Notes under the pieces: generated by a model
What the model was told of the DNA's origin: nothing
What the model saw: only the letters and a program-made list of their open reading frames with translations
Databases searched by the model: none
Position numbers and translations under genes: made by a program
In this document: positions 19,231 through 29,583 of the stretch, piece by piece
How the letters are laid out: the number at the start of each line of letters is the position of its first letter
Position numbering within the stretch: position 1 is the stretch's first letter
Source of the DNA: Saposhnikovia divaricata
Lineage: Eukaryota > Streptophyta > Magnoliopsida > Apiales > Apiaceae
Direction of reading: 5' to 3'
Assembly: GCA_036435485.1 (NCBI GenBank)
Contig: CM071597.1
Location: 169,738,147 to 169,802,146 of the forward strand
Length of the DNA stretch: 64,000 nucleotides

Positions 19231-20561
19231 GTCAGACTGGAAGTAATGGGAAAGAAAGCGAAAAATGCAACTTTTATATCTGGAAATGAGGCTGCGAAGA
19301 TATCAAAGGAAATACAGAAAGTGGAAAAGCGCAGGATTGTGAAAAGCACTCTTTGTAATGAGAGAAGCTCCCGAAGCCATTGCATGGTTTGGACTTTGAC
19401 GTATCTCAATTTGTCAATTGTCAAAATTTGCAGAACAATTAGGTTTAACTCTGTGTTTTCATTTGGCAGATTATTCTGGATGTCCCAACAGTTGGAGGAC
19501 GTCTTATGCTTGTTGATATGGCAGGTTCTGAAAATATTGAACAGGCTGGACAAATTGGGTTGGAAGCTAAAATACAGGCAAGTTCTCTTAGTACTTGATC
19601 TAGATACCTAGGTTTCTCATTTTGGTTTTGCAACAGTGTTTTATTCGTAGCTTTACCCATTGACATTGTGATCCTGTTTGTGCCTTTTTAAAAAAGTTCA
19701 GACTACAAAAATCAACCAGGGGAACATAGCTTTAAAGCGTTTCGTAGTGTCCATTGCAAATGGTGATTCCCATGTACCATTTAGAGATAGCAAACTCACA
19801 ATGCTTCTCCAGGTACATTCTCCTAACATGATTCTCACATTCTAATAATTGACTCTTAGCTTTCTAGTTTTAATTTAACTGCAACTTCTCTTATTTCTTT
19901 TCAGGATTCTTTTGAGGATGAAAAATCTAAAATCTTGATGGTACTGTGCGCAAGCCTAGATCCAAAGGAGATGCATAAAACCATTGCAACACTGGAATAT
20001 GGTGCTAAGGCGAAATGCATTGTACGTGGTCCTCCTACGCCAATAAAAGATAAAGGTGCTGAAGATTCTTCATCAGCATTTATTTTAGGATCAAGGATTG
20101 AAGCTATGGATCAGTTTATATACAAGCTGCAAATGGAGAACAAGATCAGAGAGAACGAGCGTAATGATGCACAGAAAGAGCTTATGAAGAAAGAAGAGGA
20201 GATTTCTGCACTGAGAGCCAAACTTACGCTAGTTGAAGAGGAAGGTCCATTAGCAAACGAAGAGGAGGTAATTAGTGTGAAGGTAAATGAAAAGACAGCG
20301 ATACTGAGAATTGAGTTGGAGGACAAAATACAAGAATGCCAGAGAATGGCAGATGCACTTGTTGAAATGGAAAGGAGGAAGATGGAAGAAAAGATGTTGC
20401 AACAGCAGCAGGAACTTGAAGTATTGAGACGACGGCTAGAGGATAGTTATGTATCTCAGACCAAAACGATTGCAGGTCACAACCTAGAGCCAACCCCGTG
20501 GCAAATATTTCCTGACAAAGAAAAGAGCAATTTTGAAACTGGATACACTAAAGCCTCCAAG
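19231..20561 (+). pseudogene. Kinesin KIN-10A (PAKRP2-like) fragment, four exons with introns
   Basis: Exons at 19231-19386, 19470-19577, 19702-19812 and 19905-20561, all phase 0: 52, 36, 37 and 219 codons without a stop. Exon 1 has VRLEVMGKKAKNATFISG and switch I (NERSSRSH). Exon 2 has switch II as DMAGSE. Exon 3 has NGDSHVPFRDSKLTMLLQ. Exon 4 has CASLDPKEMHKT, EYGAKAKCIVRG and a long coiled coil. This order and wording match plant KIN-10A, a phragmoplast-associated plus-end kinesin. The P-loop half of the motor is missing, so it cannot hydrolyse ATP as a motor. Intron 2 has a GC donor (CAG|GCAAGT). Reading through the last donor gives a stop at 20591. Confidence 0.9.
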
Positions 20562-20796
20562 GTGATACATTGTTCTTTTAAACAAAAATAATTTTGTTGA
20601 TACATTTAGTTTCTTCATTCTTTGACCTTTAGTTTTTGCTGAATAATAGAATTGGACTGAAGAAAAGAACATGGATACTCCAAGTCTAAACTATCGAACC
20701 AATGCAAAAATCGGTAAGAATATACTGATGCAATTGAATAATGTATAGTTCTGATGGGGCTGTGTAATTTTTAATCTTTATGTTTAACTTTTGCAG
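20562..20796 (+). other. Intron between kinesin and GT90 fragments, with one possible small exon
   Basis: Begins with GTGATA and ends with CTTTTGCAG. A stretch near 20651-20713, between AATAG and a GTAAGAAT donor, is open in the kinesin frame (reads NWTEEKNMDTPSLNYRTN) and may be a small exon. If used, it would join the GT90 exon out of its native frame. Confidence 0.35.
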
Positions 20797-20974
20797 GTAT
20801 AAGATCTATGTAGAAGGTTATGCTTGGTCCGTAAGTTTAAGATACATTCTATCACGTGGTTCTGTACCTATACTTATACATCCTGAATACGAAGATTTCT
20901 TTAGTCGTGGCCTTTTCCCGAGGAACTACTGGCCTATATCTCCTTCAAATTTATGCCCGTCGATAGAGTTTTAA
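20797..20974 (+). pseudogene. GT90 (CAP10/rumi-like O-glucosyltransferase) exon fragment captured by the CACTA
   Basis: After TTTTGCAG, the frame from 20798 reads YKIYVEGYAWSVSLRYILSR, then PEYEDFFSRGLFPRNYWPI, then stops at 20972-20974. KIYxEGxAWSVSxKYI and YEDFFSRGLxPxxxYWPI are signature segments of plant DUF821/glycosyltransferase-90 proteins, relatives of animal rumi/POGLUT. Only one C-terminal catalytic-domain exon is present and it ends early at a TAA where the family continues. Its phase (one base before the first full codon) differs from that of the kinesin exons. Confidence 0.8.
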
Positions 20975-21268
20975 ATTTTGTTATTGCACTATCTCAGTGT
21001 TACTTGTACAATATCTCGTGCATGATATGCTCGACCCGTTAGATTGAGAATTTGTGACATTTTGGATGTAATTTTTCAAGTGTATAACAGTAATTATGTT
21101 ATTTAATCTATATTTGTGTTCAAATTGAATTGGGAAATTTTAATTATTGTAGGTTTTTCATTGTACAAAATTTTGTTAAAGCCGGTTATTTTGATTGTTT
21201 ACCAGGTTTTTGGGTATGGGCACAGAGAAAACAAAAAAATTATTTTTTTTAAAATTTTTGTGGACAAT

Positions 21269-21545
21269 ATACGTCGGTTCCCGGGCGATGTATAAAGCAT
21301 AATCTATATACGTTGGTTTTTTGGACATTATACGTCGGTTTTTTGGACATTATACGTCGCCTTTCTTTGATATTATACGTCGCCTTCTTCGACTTTATAC
21401 GTCGCCTTTTTAACCGACACATATTAAACTTTATACGTCGCCTTTTTAACCGACGTAAAAGACTCGTGACTTTATACGTCGCCCCTCTATACGTTGCCAT
21501 TTAACCGACGTATAACACCTATTTAACCGACGTAAAAAGCCAATT
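21269..21545. repeat. Right subterminal repeats of the CACTA element
   Basis: At least ten TATACGTCG or CGACGTA motifs, some in pairs with TTTTTAACCGACG between, mirror the left zone in inverse orientation. Confidence 0.85.
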
Positions 21546-21556
21546 TTGTACTAGTG
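21528..21556 (-). repeat. Right terminal inverted repeat of the CACTA element
   Basis: Reverse complement reads CACTAGTACAAAATTGGC, matching the left terminus; followed by the TAG target duplication at 21557-21559. Confidence 0.9.
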
Positions 21557-21640
21557 TAGCCATCAATATGCAAAAGAGTTCATGAGAGTATAGAAGTAAA
21601 TTATTATTTCTTGACTTGTGAAATTTGCTTGTATCCGCAG

Positions 21641-21690
21641 GCTATAAAGTTAGGAATGAATTCTAGAAAGTCTTCACTCTACAAGAACTT
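21641..21690 (+). pseudogene. Possible next exon of the zinc-finger pseudogene
   Basis: After TATCCGCAG the frame reads AIKLGMNSRK. In RanBP2-type plant genes the exon after ...KPGSQ begins with a short Ala/Lys/Ser-rich linker, which this resembles. The match is short and fades quickly, with no second finger visible. If right, the CACTA sits in the intron between two exons of one gene. Confidence 0.3.
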
Positions 21691-22449
21691 CTGTCTGTTG
21701 AACGGAATTATTATAATTCTAGTAACTAGTCTTCTTTTCTTATGTGTTACATGTTTATGTAATTTGTGCTATACAAGCTTATAATGGACTGATCCTTTGT
21801 TTGACTCTGCATGGTAATCAATTGATAATCAGGATATATATAGTGATTTCTCTATTACCTACGAGTATATATCCTGTGTTAAATTCTTCAAGATGAGTAA
21901 GTCTGTCGTTAAAAAAACTTAAGATGAACTTGATACTTCCAGAACAAGAATTAGGTAATTAAGCTTGTGGTGGTCGAAGGATGACAAAATGAGTACTTGA
22001 TTCTGCCAGGGGATATATATAAAATCACAACATATCGATGTCACTCCTGTTCTTTATTGGCAGAAATACTTTTATTCTTCAACTTTGAGAGATACCCTGC
22101 AACATTTGTTTCCCCTCTTTATCCAATCTGTTTTCCTGATCTTGTTGCTTGCTTCCATTACTTGACAATTATTAGTGTTCTACTCTAGCAAAATAAAAGG
22201 TTATCAAAAAATTATCTATGATTGTGCAAAACAGTTTTCCTAATTGTCTGCTCAACACTAATAAATTATTTCAGTTTTTATATGATAAAATATACTTGTT
22301 CAGTTCTAATTGTCAAACAAGCTTTAGTTGTCTTTATCTTCGCTGAGTGGAGCGGCAAGAACATTCTATCAGGACAAGGCACTTGGAATGCCTAATCAAT
22401 AAAATATGTGCAACTTATACTTAATAGTTGGTTTGATGTTTTCATGTAG
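21691..22449. other. Unassigned AT-rich stretch
   Basis: No coding frame with a recognisable product and no repeat structure that I can identify. The end (up to 22449, TTTCATGTAG) is the acceptor side of an intron before the copper-ATPase fragment. Confidence 0.4.
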
Positions 22450-22590
22450 GGTTGGAAAGCATTCTTTGAGGGGCCAATTATGTTAATAGCATTTGTGTTA
22501 TTAAGAGCTAAAATTAAGGCTGCTAGTGACATGACAGGCCTTCTAAATATCCTGCCAACCAAAGCTCATCTTTTAATAAACAATGATGAC
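22450..22590 (+). pseudogene. Copper-transporting P-type ATPase (PAA1/HMA6-like) exon fragment
   Basis: After ATGTAG the frame reads GWKAFFEGPIMLIAFVLL, then RAKIKAASDMTGLLNILP and TKAHLLINNDDERL. This matches the transmembrane/linker part of the chloroplast copper ATPase PAA1 (HMA6), where FFEEPVMLIAFVLL and a GRNLEE-like hexapeptide precede RAKIKA. That hexapeptide is missing here, an 18-bp in-frame loss. The fragment stops where gypsy LTR sequence begins near 22602. No CPC metal site or DKTG phosphorylation site is present. Confidence 0.75.
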
Positions 22591-22601
22591 GAACGATTAA
22601 T

Positions 22602-25600
22602 CATACATATAATCAAGGCTAATAAACAAAAGCTGCCTGTCTAGTCTACTGGTTGCTCCTACCTCAGCAATGGAAGCAACGATATCAGCGGGCAGTCCTA
22701 CGACTGGGGTCACCTGCTTGCTCCGAGTGCGCCTTACGCGGGCCATCAGACCTAGCTGTTGTTGTGATATAATAAATAAAGCAAGGGTGAGCAATATCCC
22801 ACCAAAAATAATATATAACTGAACAATAATATATAACAGTTTTAAAAGAATATCTTTGGAACCATATGCCATGCATGAAATGAACAAGACACTAGTATAA
22901 TGTAAAAGATGAAGTTACGAGGTAAGTAAAGGTACTTTTAGTTTTGAACAGTATTCAAACCCTGTCAACACGAGTGATACTTCATGTTGCAAAAAATAAA
23001 TAGATTTGGATGATGAACTAATACTGGAGTATGTCGCGCCAGATGACACCACCTTATGATGATCAGTCACAGGTCATGCATCTCAAAATTTGTTTCTCTA
23101 CATGTAGAAGGAAGAACATAGGGACACCACCATACGTCGGATCTCCCTAGCCATCTTTGGACTTAGACGGGATCGGCGCCGCTCGGACCCTATTTCCAGG
23201 ATGGACTGTCCCACAGCCTCTTATACCAGTTTCAATGATGGACTGTCCCACAGCCTCTTACACATTACATAAATACTCCTAGTTCGAGTAAATCCATGAC
23301 TCTGAAACGTAAAGTTCGTCCCCCTTTCCCCAAGTATAAGACTTGTTGATAAGACTACACAAAGTAGTCGTATCTAGTTGGAAAGGAAAATTCACCAATA
23401 TTTCCCAAGCTGTTGCTTGTTAATGGATATCGACTTGTTCCAACAATTTTACCCCTGGAATGTTGAGGAAGTAATACAAAGACTCAATTTGATGAATAGC
23501 AACCAAGTTACGAGTGAAAAGAATAGTTTCAATAGATTTATGATCGGGCAGTCAAACAAAATAAATAACAGCTCTCAAGTAAGGTTCCCTTATAATTTGG
23601 AAGATAGATTTAAATGAAAAATAGAGTTTTGGGAACGTCCCCTTGATAAAAACAATCATAATAAGACTCAGAAATATTTTACATAATATTCGAAGGTCGA
23701 AGATAATACTTGAATAAATCATTTTTAAAACTAGTTAAAAGAATTAAATAAATATTCAAAGAATATTTATTAAATCATAAATATTTAAAGAATATTCTTA
23801 ATATAAAATATTGCTCATAAATAACCCTCGAATGAATATATAAAAATATTAATAAATAAATCCTTGAATAAATATTCAAAATTATATCCATTAAATAAAT
23901 CAACCTTAAATGAATATTCAAAATAATATTCGTTAAATAATTAAAGCTCAAATGAATATTTAAAATAATGTTCATTAAATAAATAAAACTCAAATGAATA
24001 TTCAAAACAATATTCATTAAAGAAATAATGGAAAAATATTTATTTAAATATTTTCCTTAGAAAATAATCACAATATATATAGAAATACTGACTCCCGGTC
24101 TACACTTGAAGAATGAGATTCATATGCCCTTCACTAAGGGTCTTAGCAATATACGGCTTGTAACCAATATATTACATCTAACTTGTAAGCCAATATCAAG
24201 TCATAAAACAAGTATCACAATAATTTGAAAGCAGGAATGCATGCTATGGCATATGTATAACAACAATCAAATCATATATATTATCACAACAACAGTTCCA
24301 AAATGTTTGGAAACTTGCCTGGTAATCTGGTGGGGGTAGTGTGTCTTGGGTCAGTCTGGTGATCTATAAACAATCAAAATATGCGAGATTAATCACTTAA
24401 TGCTTTTGAAATGCTAAGTAGATGCTTTACTTAGGTTAAAACACATTTTCAAGTTATCTCGTTATGCACCCTTTAGTGTACTCTTATTAACACTGTTATG
24501 ATCCGACACTTGTTCATTATTAAGGCATGTCATTACACTTACACTTGGTAGGTACATAAGTCGTATAAGTTCTAAGGTCGGTTGTTTACTAACAAAGATT
24601 ATATCTCGAGATTTATTGTCCATTTTCTAAGTGGTTTTCCGAAATTACAACCAAGTGTTCCTCAAAGGGTTTCATTCGCACTTAACCTCGATTTGACCAA
24701 TTTTATAAAATCGAAAAACGATCCGTTTGACATCAGGTTTTCTCTCACACCTTCCTCATGATCTCTAATATTTAATTATCAAGATTCTCCACTGAATTAT
24801 TCATGTTAAGGGGGTTCAATTTCAGTTACAAACTCGCACTTACGGTTTCGAACCACCTTTACTAAATCGGCCATATCTCCTAAACCGTAAGTCCTTTTGT
24901 TTCGATTCTTGCGTCAAAGCGATTTATGACTCGAGATCTGTAAGGTCAGTCCATATAATAATTAAGGTTAGGGAATTACACCTACTGTTACGCACGAATT
25001 TTAAGGGTTAACGAAATTTCGGCATTAGGACGGCTATAAATCGGATATTTCCAAAATTACAATCCTCCCACAAACATGGTTTCCACTCCAAATCACATAT
25101 ACATATTATTTAACATTGAACTAAGGTCAATCACTGCCTTTCCGTTCATCTAAACCATTTAATCATAAATCAAATCCCAATCATAGCTTTAATGCCTTAA
25201 ACATACATAATATCACTAAATATCCACAAAACTCATCCAGTAATCATAAAAACTCAAACTAAGATCTAGGGTTTCAAATTTTATACCTTCCTTGGAGTGT
25301 GTATAAGCCTTAATGAACCTTGTATAGTCCTTGTCTAAGCTTGATCTAGCTTGGATCATCCAAAGAAATCAAGAAATCAAAAGTTAGTTCTTGAAATCAC
25401 TATTCATCCTCAACCTTCATGATTTTATAACTCAAGAATGGAATGGAATTTGAAGCTAAGATTCATAGGACATCTTTGTTATGAAATATAGGACTCACCT
25501 AATTAATTTTGGAATTGTTGAATGGTGGAAGCTTGGATTTTCTCCTTGAATTTCTTGCTTGGGCCGAATGGAATGATAATGGAGAGAGATGGAGTTGCTT

Positions 25601-26574
25601 GGTTGTTCTCTTGATCTAATATTGCATAAAGTGATGTGTTTTAGATAATATCTAGCATAAAGCTACTTTAATAAAAGGATTAGGTCATCTAATGCATCAT
25701 CTAATGGACATGTGTTGTGTTTTAGTGGTGGAATGGTGTCATGCAAGCTAACTAACTAGTTAGTTGCTAATGTTACTAGTTTCTTTGATAACCAATCTAG
25801 TTACTTGCTCTTATCCACTTGCACATGCTTGTATCTTCACTCTCTGCTTGTTTCTTTGTCCGTTTATTACTCAATTTCATTGATCGTTCGGAGGAATATC
25901 TCAAGTATTTATCGTTAGTGTTTTACCGGAAACCTCCTTGATATTTATACTACCATTCTCAATCCTCCTTTATAATCCTTGAATTTAAATTCCTCAATTC
26001 TCTTTAATAAATCCTTAATCCTTAAGTGTCCAGGGAAATCTCGGGGAAAATAAAAGTGCTATTTTTCTGAATCTGATATCGTTTACATTCACTTATTTTG
26101 CCAATAGATCATTAATACGAACTCAGAAATCCATTTGGAATACTTCTATATAGTGTCATCTAATAATATTTCAATTTCCACTAAAAACACTATTCATTGC
26201 TTTTTTTTTCCTTTATTCATTGTACTTAAAAAGATGTTCTCGCGCTTCCTTGAGCGTTCCCTATCTCTTTTACGGAATCACTGGACTTATACTAGATATC
26301 GATTTGGATGACATTGAGCTACCAGATATCGATTTGGATGACATTAGAATATTTCCTTCCTCTTTGGAATACCCTGTCTTACTTTCTAGGAGATCGATTA
26401 TTCTAATCTAAGTTGTCAACCAATTGCATTGTTCATGGCATATAAACATTTGAATCCAAATCCATTAAATATTCAATCATTAAACCACTGATACATTGTA
26501 GTAATAACCATTATTCATTCATACTCCATTACATAATAAAAGTTTTAATTCTACCAAAAATCTGGGTTCTTACA
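22602..26574 (-). repeat. 3' LTR of gypsy element 4, outer end missing
   Basis: Aligns with 32960-33672 plus 47605-49965. In element orientation it starts TGTAAGAACCC at 26574 and should end ...GGGGCTGTTACA, but alignment breaks off at 22602 next to the copper-ATPase fragment. It retains about 160 bp around 25230-25380 that the other LTR has lost. It includes an AT-rich zone of AATATTC repeats (23690-24060). Confidence 0.88.
23690..24060. repeat. AATATTCAT-rich short tandem repeats in the LTR
   Basis: Irregular units of about 40 bp such as AAATGAATATTCAAAATAATATTCATTAAATAA (split by variation). Related zones occur in all four gypsy LTR copies (about 47985-48300, 51440-51960, 61540-62160) with different copy numbers. 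Confidence 0.75.
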
Positions 26575-26593
26575 GTCTCCCCTCCTTAAAAGG
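26575..26593 (-). other. Polypurine tract of element 4
   Basis: Reads CCTTTTAAGGAGGGGAGAC on the minus strand, directly before the 3' LTR start TGTAAG. The same sequence stands next to element 3's LTR. Confidence 0.85.
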
Positions 26594-26594
26594 A

Positions 26595-27647
26595 TTCCGT
26601 CCTGGAATCAGTTTTAAAACAAATGGGGGTATTTCTCCAACATTGCGCTTTCCAACTCCCAAGTTGATTCTTCTACCTTGTGGTTCTGCCACAAGACTCT
26701 GACTAACTTGATGACCTTGTTTCGAAGTACTTATTCCTTTCGATCTATAATTTTTACAGGCTGCTCCACATAGGTTAGGTTTGGTTACATGTCTACGTGC
26801 TCATATTCTACTATATGCTTGGCATCCGGATTATATTTCCTCAACATCGAAACATGAAACACATTGTGCACTTGTTGCAGATTTGGGGGTAATGCTAGTT
26901 CGTAAGCTAGCTCTTCGACGCATCTTAAGATCTCAAAAGGCCCAATATATCTAGGACTCAGTTTCCCCTTCCAAGGAGACACCTTTAAAAAACTAGGTCT
27001 CCTACTTCATATTCTTTGCTTTTTCGAGCTAGATCAGCGTATTTCTTTTGTCGATCTTGGGCTGCCACCAGCCGTCCTCTGATTAGATCTACTGCATCTT
27101 TAGTCCATTGGACCACTTCGGGCCCGAGCATCTTTCGCTCTCCAACTTCATCCCAATATAAGGGAGATCAGCACTTTCTTCCATAAAAGGCTTCGTAAGG
27201 TGGCATTCCTATGCTTTATTGAAAACTATTGTTGTAGGAGAATTCAATTAGTGGCAAGTGATCATCCCAATTTCCTTTAAAGTCTATAGTACAAACTCTC
27301 AACATATCCTCTAGCGTTTGGATGGTCCTTTCACTTTACCCGTCTGTCTGGGGGTGATAGGCTGTACTCATGTTTAGCCTGGTTCCTATACATTCTTGAA
27401 AGCTTCTCCAAAACTTGGAGTTAAATCTAGGATCTTGATCAGATACTATAGCGACTGGGACTCCATGTCGCGCCACTATCTCTTTTAAGTAGATATCCAC
27501 TAGTCTGTCGATAATGTATCTTTCATTTATCGAAAGAAAGTGAGCTAACTTCGTTAGTCAATCTATAATTACCCACATGGCGTCATGATTAGATTTGGTC
27601 CTTGGTAAACCTACTACAAAATCCATAGCTATGTGTTCCTATTTCCA
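26595..27647 (-). pseudogene. Integrase core and chromodomain-like tail of element 4, broken
   Basis: On the minus strand the DDE core is recognisable: AMDFVVGLPRT (first Asp), VSDQDPRF (second Asp) and TDG-stop-SERTIQTLEDML (Glu). The C-terminal part reads KLSPRYIGPFEIL and LQQVHNVFHVSMLRKY, the gypsy integrase tail. A chromodomain-like end starting EQPVKIIDRKE lies out of frame after a break. Several stops stand where the family has Gln or Arg (TDGQSERT, DRLTK), as expected for C-to-T change at methylated sites. Not functional. Confidence 0.8.
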
Positions 27648-28334
27648 TTAGAGAATTTCTAAGGGGTGTAAAAGTCCACTGGGTCTCTGGTGCTCTGCTT
27701 TCACTCGTTGGCAGGTCAAGCATCTGCTTACCCACTCCGCTACGTCCTTTTTCATGTTAGGCCACCAGTAGTACTCTTTCAAATCCCTATACATCTTGGT
27801 AGTACCGGGGTGCACTGAGTACCTTGAGTTGTGTCCCTCATATAGAATTTCGTCCTTTAGTTCTTGCACATTTGGGATCCATATCCTTGATGCGTATCTC
27901 ATGATCCCTTCTTTATCTCTTTCACACTTAATTTCTTCTCTGGTCATTATCTCTTCCATTGATTTTTCTTCTTCCTCCATTGTCCGTTCTTGACATAGCC
28001 TAATCTTTTCCAACAATGGAGGTTGGATTCGGATTTCCATTAACCTTTCTTGACCATCTCCTGGTATCTTGACCTCAATTTCCAACTTCTCGAAGTCTCT
28101 CACCAATTCTTCTTCTGAGTTTATCATTTTAAGTTTCTCCTTCCTACTAAGGGCGTTAGCCACCACATTGGCCTTACCCGGGTGAAAATGAATCTCACAA
28201 TCATAATCCTTGTTTAACTCTAACCATCTCCTCTGACGCATGTTAAGCTCTTTCTGAGTAAAGATGTACTTGAGGCTCTTATGGTCAGTGTAAATTTTGC
28301 ACTTCTCTCCATACAGATAGTGTCTCCAAATCAT
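27648..28334 (-). pseudogene. RNase H end and integrase zinc finger of element 4 pol
   Basis: 228 open codons. It starts in RNase H (IWRHYLYGEKCKIYTDHKSL, then YIFTQKELNMRQRRWLEL and HFHPGKANVVANALSR). It then enters the integrase HHCC finger: HNSRYSVHPGTTKMYRDLK and RCLTCQRVKAEHQRPSG. The order RNase H then integrase is typical of Ty3/gypsy. It is a piece of a larger polyprotein cut by stops on both sides. Confidence 0.85.
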
Positions 28335-29487
28335 TAAAGCGAAAACTATTGCTGCTAATTCTAGATCATGAGTGGGATATCGAATCTCATATTCCTTAAG
28401 CTATCTTGAAGCATACGCGATTACCTTACCATGCTGCATAAGCACGTATCCTAATCCTTTATGAGAAGCATCACTGTAGATCACAAAATCTCCTTTTCCA
28501 TCAGGTAATGCTAACACCGGGGCCGTCACCAATCTCTTCTTTAGCTCTTGGAAAATCTTCTCACATTTTTCGGTTCATTCAAATTTCTCAGTTTTGCGGG
28601 TAAGTCGGGTTAACGGAGCTGCGATCTTTGCAAAATCTTGAACAAATTCTATAATACCCTGCCAGTCCGATGAAGCTCCTTACCTCTGTTGGAGTGGTTT
28701 GCTGTTCCCAATTTGAAACTGCCTCTATCTTGGAGGGATCTACCAACACTCCTTCCCTATTTATCACGTGTCCTAAGAATTACACCTCATTTTTCCAGAA
28801 CTCACACTTCGAGAATTTGGCGTACAATTGGTTTTTCCTGAGTATTTCTAAGGCTATCCTCAAATGTTTGGTGTGTTCTGCCTCGGTCTTTGAGTAGATG
28901 AGAATATCATCAATGAAAACTATAACGAATTTATCCAAATACTCTTTGAACACCCTATTCATCAAATCCATGAAAGCTGCTGGGGCATTGGTCAATCCAA
29001 ATGACATCACCAAGAACTCATAATGTCCATATCTGGTATGGAATACAGTCTTTATGATATCTTCGGGTTTAATCTTCAGTTTGTGATATCCGGTTCTCAG
29101 GTCAATCTTAGAGAAATACACAGCACCTTTTAGCTGGTCGAACAGATAATCTATTCTGGGTATCAGGTACTTAATCTTTATGGTTAGCTTGTTCAACTCT
29201 CGGTAGTCGATGCATAACCTCATACTTCCATCTTTCTTCTTAACAAACAACACTGGTACCCCCCAAGGCGACACACTAGGTCTTATCATACCCTTATCCA
29301 ACAATTCCTGTAATTGTTTAGCTAGCTCTTTCATTTCTACTGGGGCTAACCGATACGAGGCCTTCGACACTGGCACCATCCCTGGGGCTAACTCAATAGC
29401 AAACTCAATTATTCTATCAGGCGGTAATCCGGGAAGATCTTGTGGAAACACGTCTTCGAACTCGTTGACTACTGGAATGTCCTGCAA
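28335..29487 (-). pseudogene. Reverse transcriptase of element 4 pol
   Basis: An intact stretch of 235 codons (28780-29487) covers the fingers and palm: FPQDLPGLPPDR, GVPVLFVKKKDGSMRLCIDY, IDLRTGYHKLKI and the catalytic VFIDDILIYS. Past 28780 the frame is broken by stops; connection and RNase H sequence continues to 28335 (matches for KASHKGLGYVLMQ-like parts, broken). Typical chromovirus RT. It does not start at a true initiator; it follows protease in the polyprotein. Confidence 0.88.
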
Positions 29488-29583
29488 CTTAGGCGCTTCC
29501 TTCTGGGTGTCGATAACATAAGCTAAGTAAGCCTCGTTCCCTTTTCATAGCAATCTTTTGGTCTGTGCCATGGTTAGAATTTT

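Larger units (their letters stand above)
17195..21556. mobile_element. Non-autonomous CACTA transposon carrying fragments of at least three host genes
   Basis: The left end is CACTAGTACAAAACTGACC; the right end is its inverted repeat, ...TTTTGTACTAGTG. The 13 terminal bases CACTAGTACAAAA are perfectly inverted. A 3-bp target duplication TAG flanks both sides, the CACTA-superfamily size. Both subterminal zones are dense in TATACGTCGG and its complement, as expected for transposase-binding sites. No transposase frame exists inside. The 4362 bp carry an aconitase exon, four KIN-10A exons with introns, and a GT90 exon, all on the + strand. Retained introns show capture at DNA level. It would depend on a transposase made elsewhere. 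Confidence 0.92.

Noticed and set aside
19231..20591. Kinesin segment as a processed retro-copy
   Set aside because: Introns with splice sites are kept between the exons, so it was copied as DNA.
21997..22188. ILPGD segment as another copper-ATPase exon
   Set aside because: Only five residues match, the rest does not, and it would be in the wrong order relative to the fragment at 22450.
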